Both the position numbers and the translations under genes were made by a program. Source: [Actinomadura] parvosata subsp. kistnae (GTDB lineage Bacteria; Actinomycetota; Actinomycetes; Streptosporangiales; Streptosporangiaceae). Taken from it: a stretch of 64,000 nt of DNA. The DNA is taken from NCBI RefSeq assembly GCF_900323885.1, contig NZ_OOHJ01000018.1, forward strand, positions 3,769,001 through 3,833,000, in the 5' to 3' direction. The notes below the pieces were generated by a model. That model saw nothing but the letters and a program-made list of their open reading frames with translations. It ran no database searches and was not told the DNA's origin. This document shows positions 59,999-64,000 of the stretch, one piece after another. How positions within the stretch are numbered: the first letter of the stretch is position 1; every line of letters starts with the position of its first letter.

Positions 59999-61576
59999 TC
60001 ACCGTTCCACGGTGACGGCCACGTCGAGCAGCAGGGGTGTCTCGCGGGTGGCGAGCGACGGCATGACCTCGTCGAGCGCCCCCGTCAGGTCGTCGTACGT
60101 CTCCACCCGCACCGCGGGACACCCGAGCGACCGGGCCAGCGCCCCCATGTCCACCTCGTCGAACGCGGGCCACGGCGCCTTGCCGCCGCCGTGTCTCTCG
60201 GCGAGCCCGTCCATGACGGCGTACCGGCCGTTGGCGAGCACGACGAACAGCGCGCCCACCCGGTAGTGGGCGGCGCTCCAGAGGGCCTGCACGCCGTACA
60301 GGGCGGAGCCGTCGCCGACGACCGCGACGACGGGCCGGTCGGGCTGCGCCATCCGCAGCCCGACCGCCGCGGGCAGGCCGAACCCGAGCCCGCCCATGGC
60401 GGCCGAGAGGAACCCGAAGGAGGTCCGGGCGGGCACGAGCGCGTGCAGGTCCGGGCGCGCGGACGGGGCCTCCTCGATGAGCGCGACGTCGTGGGGGAGC
60501 CGCCCGGCCAGCTCGCGCAGCACGTCCGTGGGGCGCAGCGGCCCGCCCGCGTACGGCGAGTGGCCGTGCGTGCGTGACCAGGCGCCGCCCCGCCCGGATG
60601 AGGGCACGAGGTCGGCCAGGCGGGCGCAGACGGCCTCGGGCGAGGCGAGGTACGCCAGGTCGGCCGGGCTGCGATGCGCCACGTCGGGATCGTCGGTGAC
60701 CAGCGCGACCACGGTGCCGGCAGGGACGAGCGGCCCGGGCACGTACGAGTACTGCCGGAACACCGGCGCCCCCACCGCCAGCACCACGTCGTGGGGCGCC
60801 AGCCGCTCCCGCAGCTCGTCCCGCTCGCCGGGCAGCACCCCGCCGTACTGGGGATGGTCCTGCGGGAACCCGGCGCGCCCGCCGAACGACTCCTGGTAGA
60901 CGGGGCACCCCAGCCGCTCGGCCAGCGCCACGAGCGCGGCCCAGCCGGAACCGACGCCCGCGCCGGAGACGATCGCCGGCCTGCGGGCCCCGGCCAGCAG
61001 CTCCACGAGGGGCGCGAGGTCGGCGTCGGCGACGGCGGCGGGCCGCAGCAGCCGTACGGGGGCGGCCACGGTCTCGCCGTCGAAGGGCGCCGCCCAGTCG
61101 TCCATGGGCACGACGACCAGCGCGGGCCCCCTCGACGTGGCGGCCTCGTGGTAGGCCCTGGCGACCGCGCCGGGCACGTCCTGGGCCCGTACCGGATGGT
61201 CGGCGCGTACGGGGTAGTCGCCGGCGAGCCCGGTCAGCCGCCCGGCGAGGAACGGCTCCAGCGCCAGATGCCGCCGGTCCTGCTGGCCGACGAGGACGAC
61301 CAGCGGCACCCGGTTCTCCCTGGCGGTGGCGATGGCGTTGACGGCGTTGCCCAGCCCGGCGGCCGCGTGCAGCAGGGCCAGCGCGGGGGCGGCGCGGCCG
61401 ATCGCCCAGCCGGTCGCCATGCCGACCACGGACCCTTCGTGCAGGCCGAGCACGAAACGCAGGTCGTCAGGGAGCCCGGCCAGCAGCGGCACCTCGGTGG
61501 AGCCGGGGTTGGCGAAGATGGTGGTCAGCTCGTAGCGGCGAAGGATGTCGAAGACGGCGTCCCTGACGGTCCTCAA
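59999..61576 (-). CDS. Thiamine-diphosphate enzyme, benzoylformate decarboxylase-like
   Basis: A 525-residue enzyme of the acetolactate synthase/benzoylformate decarboxylase superfamily. The N-terminal TIFANPGSTEVPLL and the ThDP-activating Glu in LHEGSVVGMATG near residue 47 are present. The C-terminal ThDP motif VVGDGSALYG...VVLANGRYAV (GDG-N) lies near 435-465. It decarboxylates a 2-keto acid, but the substrate cannot be assigned. The TTG at 61576 has GGGAGG at good distance. It is the last gene of the nagZ-rpiR run, 64 bp after rpiR. Confidence 0.88.
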   Translation of the reverse strand: MRTVRDAVFDILRRYELTTIFANPGSTEVPLLAGLPDDLRFVLGLHEGSVVGMATGWAIGRAAPALALLHAAAGLGNAVNAIATARENRVPLVVLVGQQDRRHLALEPFLAGRLTGLAGDYPVRADHPVRAQDVPGAVARAYHEAATSRGPALVVVPMDDWAAPFDGETVAAPVRLLRPAAVADADLAPLVELLAGARRPAIVSGAGVGSGWAALVALAERLGCPVYQESFGGRAGFPQDHPQYGGVLPGERDELRERLAPHDVVLAVGAPVFRQYSYVPGPLVPAGTVVALVTDDPDVAHRSPADLAYLASPEAVCARLADLVPSSGRGGAWSRTHGHSPYAGGPLRPTDVLRELAGRLPHDVALIEEAPSARPDLHALVPARTSFGFLSAAMGGLGFGLPAAVGLRMAQPDRPVVAVVGDGSALYGVQALWSAAHYRVGALFVVLANGRYAVMDGLAERHGGGKAPWPAFDEVDMGALARSLGCPAVRVETYDDLTGALDEVMPSLATRETPLLLDVAVTVER

Positions 61577-61640
61577 AGTGCCTCCCAGCCTCGATGTGCC
61601 TGGAAGCTACGCCTTCACGGGCGCCTGTCAAGGGGGACGA

Positions 61641-62513
61641 TCAGCGGCTCCGGTACCGGTCGGTGGCCAGGCGGGTGGCGCGGATGGCGGCGTCCGCGGT
61701 GTCGTAGCGCCGCTGCGCCAGCCCGACGAAGATGCAGTCGACGATGAGGAGCTGGCTGATCCGGCTGGCCAGCGCTCCGGGACGGAAGGCGGTCTCGCGG
61801 CCCGCCGACACGAGCGTGTGGTCGGCCAGCTCGGCCAGCGACGACCGCGGGTTGTTCGTGATGGCCACGATGGCGGCGCCGGCCTCGGCGGCGGTGCGGG
61901 CGGGCACGAGCACGTCGGGGGTCTCCCCGCTGCAGCTGATCGCCACGGCCACGTCGCCGGTTCTCAGCAGCGCCGCGCTGGTCAGCGCGAGGTGGGCGTC
62001 GCTGAACGGGTGGCTGGACAGCCCGATCCGCAGCAGTTTCTGCGACATGTCCGCCGCGACCAGCCCGGAGGCGGCGACCCCGTACACGTCGACGCGCCGC
62101 GCCTCGGAGATGGCCGCGACGACCTCGCCGAGCTGGTCGGGGTCGAGCTGGGCGGCGGTGTCGGCGAGCGCTTCCGACTCGGCCCGCGCCACCTTGGCGA
62201 TGACGTCGGTGAGCGGGTCGTCGGGGCCGAGGTCGCCGGGCACGAGCCGCTCGGGCTCCTTGGCCACGGCCGCCGCCAGCGCGAAGCGGAGCTGGGAGTA
62301 CCCGGAGAAGCCGAGCGCCCGCGCCGTGCGCACGATCGTCGCCTCGCTCGTCCCGGACACGCCGCTGAACTCGGTGATCGTGCTGCGCACGACCAGGCCG
62401 GGGTCGTCGAGGATGAGCCGCGCGATCGACTGCGCCGCCGGCGTGAGGGAGGGCAGCACGGCGCGTACGGCGGCGACCGGGTTGGCGGGCTCGGCGCTCA
62501 CGTGACGATCCAT
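61641..62513 (-). CDS. MurR/RpiR-family transcriptional regulator
   Basis: A 290-residue regulator. The N-terminal RpiR HTH (to about residue 80) has ITEFSGVSGTSEATIVRTARALGFSG. The C-terminal SIS domain (about 130-260) has VDVYGVAASGL, AISCSGETPDVL and GAAIVAITNNP and binds a phosphosugar. The ATG at 62513 lies inside the end of nagZ (16-bp overlap), so it is in the same transcript. It probably represses the operon and senses MurNAc-6-P or a GlcNAc phosphate, inferred from NagZ. Confidence 0.92.
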   Translation of the reverse strand: MDRHVSAEPANPVAAVRAVLPSLTPAAQSIARLILDDPGLVVRSTITEFSGVSGTSEATIVRTARALGFSGYSQLRFALAAAVAKEPERLVPGDLGPDDPLTDVIAKVARAESEALADTAAQLDPDQLGEVVAAISEARRVDVYGVAASGLVAADMSQKLLRIGLSSHPFSDAHLALTSAALLRTGDVAVAISCSGETPDVLVPARTAAEAGAAIVAITNNPRSSLAELADHTLVSAGRETAFRPGALASRISQLLIVDCIFVGLAQRRYDTADAAIRATRLATDRYRSR

Positions 62514-63934
62514 TCGGCGACGGCCTGCGCGGAGACGCGGGAGATGCCGTGCGTGGCGACGTGGGTGGCGCCCGGCGGCGGGGCGGGGACGCCGGTGTCG
62601 ACGATGATCGCGTCGGGCCGCACGGCCAGGGCCTTGGCGACGGTGTCGCGCACCCAGGGGTGGCGGGCGGCGTCGTGCACCACGAGCACGACCGGCCGCT
62701 CGTCGAAGGCGGGCAGCTCGCCGTCGGGGCCGAGCCGCACACTGTCCGTGTTCGGGAGCAGGGCGGCGAGCGCGGCGGTGACGCCGGTCTGCGTGGCGGG
62801 GTCCACGGCCTGGTTGAGCCGGGTGTTGATCTCGACGACCAGCGGGCCGCGGTCGAGCCCGGCGGTGCCCGACGTGGTCAGCGCCGCGCGGGCGGCCCGC
62901 AGGCCGACGCCCTGGTCGATGTCGTCGTGGGCCTTCGCGCGGGCGCCGGACTGGGAGGCGTACCAGCCGGACAGGGCGCGCACCCGCGCGGCGGCCTCCG
63001 CGAGCCTTTCCTCGGGCAGCCGCCCGTCGCGGACGGCGGCGACGACGGTGTCACGCAGCTCGCGCAGGCCGTCCTCGCTGGTCAGGCCGACGCAGACGGC
63101 GTCCACGCCGGCGGCGAGCGCGCGCACCGCGATCTCGCCGGGGCTGAACATGGCGGCCACCGCCCGCATCTCGATCGCGTCGGTGACGAGCATCCCGTCG
63201 AACCCGAGCTCGCCCCTGAGGAGCTCGGTCAGGACGGTACGGCTGAGCGTCGCCGGCATCGACGGGTCGAGGGCGGGCACGAGCAGGTGGCCGGACATGA
63301 TCGAGCGCACCCCGGCGTCGATCGCGGCTCTGAACGGCGGCAGGTCGCGCTCGGCGAGCAGGTCGCGCGAGGCGTGCACGGTGGGCAGGGCCAGGTGGGA
63401 GTCGGTGACGGTGTCGCCGTGGCCGGGGAAGTGCTTGGCGCAGGCGGCGACGCCGGCGCCCTGGACGCCCCGCACGTAGGCGGCGGTGTGGCGGGCGACG
63501 AGCGCCGGTTCGGGGCCGAAGGAGCGCACGCCGATGACGGGGTTGGCGGGGTTGGCGTTCACGTCGGCGGAGGGCGCGTAGTCGAGCGTGATGTCGAGGT
63601 CGGCGAGCATCTTGCCGATCTGGCGGCCCACCTGCTCGGTGAGGTCCACGTCGTCCACGACGCCGAGCGCCCGGTTGCCGGGGAAGGAGCTGCCGGCCAT
63701 GACCTCCAGGCGGGTGACCGTGCCGCCCTCCTCGTCGATGGCGATCACGGTGCCGGGGTGCTCGGCGCGGAGCTGCCGGACGAGCCGCCCGTTCACGGCG
63801 TTGCGGGCGAACAGGACCACGCCGCCGAGACCCTCCCCCAGCGCGCGGCGCAGCCAGTCGGGGGCGGAGGTTCCCTCGAACCCCGGATGCAGCACCGTCA
63901 TCGCCAGTCTGTACAGGTCACCGCTCATCGGCAT
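62498..63934 (-). CDS. nagZ: Beta-N-acetylhexosaminidase NagZ-like (GH3)
   Basis: A GH3 glycosidase of about 478 residues that removes GlcNAc from peptidoglycan fragments. Catalytic-domain blocks are AIDEEGGTVTRL near residue 70, the NagZ His loop KHFPGHGDTVTDSHLALP near 165 and the nucleophile Asp in LVTDAIEM near 255. A C-terminal domain of about 150 residues is present, as in two-domain NagZ. No signal peptide is visible, suggesting a cytosolic enzyme. The start is ATG 63934; ATG 63928, better spaced from AAGGA, is an alternative. Confidence 0.92.
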   Translation of the reverse strand: MPMSGDLYRLAMTVLHPGFEGTSAPDWLRRALGEGLGGVVLFARNAVNGRLVRQLRAEHPGTVIAIDEEGGTVTRLEVMAGSSFPGNRALGVVDDVDLTEQVGRQIGKMLADLDITLDYAPSADVNANPANPVIGVRSFGPEPALVARHTAAYVRGVQGAGVAACAKHFPGHGDTVTDSHLALPTVHASRDLLAERDLPPFRAAIDAGVRSIMSGHLLVPALDPSMPATLSRTVLTELLRGELGFDGMLVTDAIEMRAVAAMFSPGEIAVRALAAGVDAVCVGLTSEDGLRELRDTVVAAVRDGRLPEERLAEAAARVRALSGWYASQSGARAKAHDDIDQGVGLRAARAALTTSGTAGLDRGPLVVEINTRLNQAVDPATQTGVTAALAALLPNTDSVRLGPDGELPAFDERPVVLVVHDAARHPWVRDTVAKALAVRPDAIIVDTGVPAPPPGATHVATHGISRVSAQAVAEWIVT

Positions 63935-63956
63935 TTTCCTTCACAGTTGTTGATCT

Positions 63957-63969
63957 GAAGGTAATTTTC
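63957..63969. promoter_or_regulatory. Candidate RpiR-type operator upstream of nagZ
   Basis: GAAGGTAATTTTC is an imperfect palindrome (GAARR-TWA-YYTTC) about 23 bp before the nagZ start and in the most A/T-rich stretch nearby. A/T-rich imperfect palindromes are usual for RpiR regulators. This is a guess from position and shape. Confidence 0.35.
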
Positions 63970-64000
63970 TGTCATCGTCGGCCTCGACACAACCACTTCC

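Noticed and set aside
1..64000. tRNA or rRNA genes and insertion sequences
   Set aside because: I saw no tRNA-like GTTCGAATC arms in a cloverleaf context, no rRNA sequence and no transposase-like protein in the window.

Overview
The window is high-GC DNA with GTG and TTG starts, many ATGA/GTGA stop-start overlaps, a WhiB regulator, a DUF6350-purN-purH block behind sucCD, and teichoic-acid-type wall genes. It looks like chromosomal DNA of a filamentous actinomycete, most likely of the Streptosporangiales (Nonomuraea-like). That placement is an inference from gene content. I see no rRNA, tRNA, prophage, insertion sequence or CRISPR array.

Region 1 (1-20,005) is a cell-surface glycopolymer locus. 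A minus-strand trio (ANL acyl ligase, SDR reductase, acyl carrier protein) is followed by an unrecognised protein, a methyltransferase-like protein and a GT2 glycosyltransferase. Next come six genes that together encode a complete route to CMP-pseudaminic acid: pseCB(-), pseFG(+) and pseIH(-). The locus continues with a second GT2, a CDP-alcohol phosphatidyltransferase, a sulfotransferase, a GT4 and a GT2/CDP-glycerol glycerophosphotransferase broken by a frameshift. Together they suggest an anionic, pseudaminic-acid-containing and possibly sulfated or acylated wall polymer.

Region 2 (20,097-24,580) is a molybdenum hydroxylase operon in the order small, large, medium subunit, CoxG-like. It is of the form-II type, not bona fide CO dehydrogenase. 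Region 3 (24,692-29,745) holds a PspC/LiaF-like membrane protein divergent from a PspC-containing histidine kinase and its LuxR-type response regulator, followed by an L,D-transpeptidase: an envelope-stress and wall-remodelling neighbourhood.

Region 4 (29,791-44,121) is mixed: PcrA helicase, PIG-L deacetylase, a VapBC pair whose toxin has a degenerate active site, a CPBP protease, several oxidoreductase and VOC proteins, a frameshifted LuxR-ATPase regulator, WhiB, a zinc metallopeptidase and a GCS2-family ligase. Region 5 (44,746-48,826) has galE and three tandem secreted paralogues. Region 6 (49,108-56,262) is core metabolism: sucCD, DUF6350, purN, purH. Region 7 (56,403-63,934) has an alpha/beta hydrolase, a ROK kinase, folD, and a nagZ-rpiR-ThDP enzyme operon that probably links peptidoglycan recycling to sugar metabolism.

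A theme across the window is short tandem arrays (periods of 18 to 60 bp) inside genes or directly at gene 3' ends. In several cases the first repeat unit contains the gene's own last codons and stop codon. Strong hairpin terminators lie between several convergent or tandem genes. Two genes carry apparent frameshifts.
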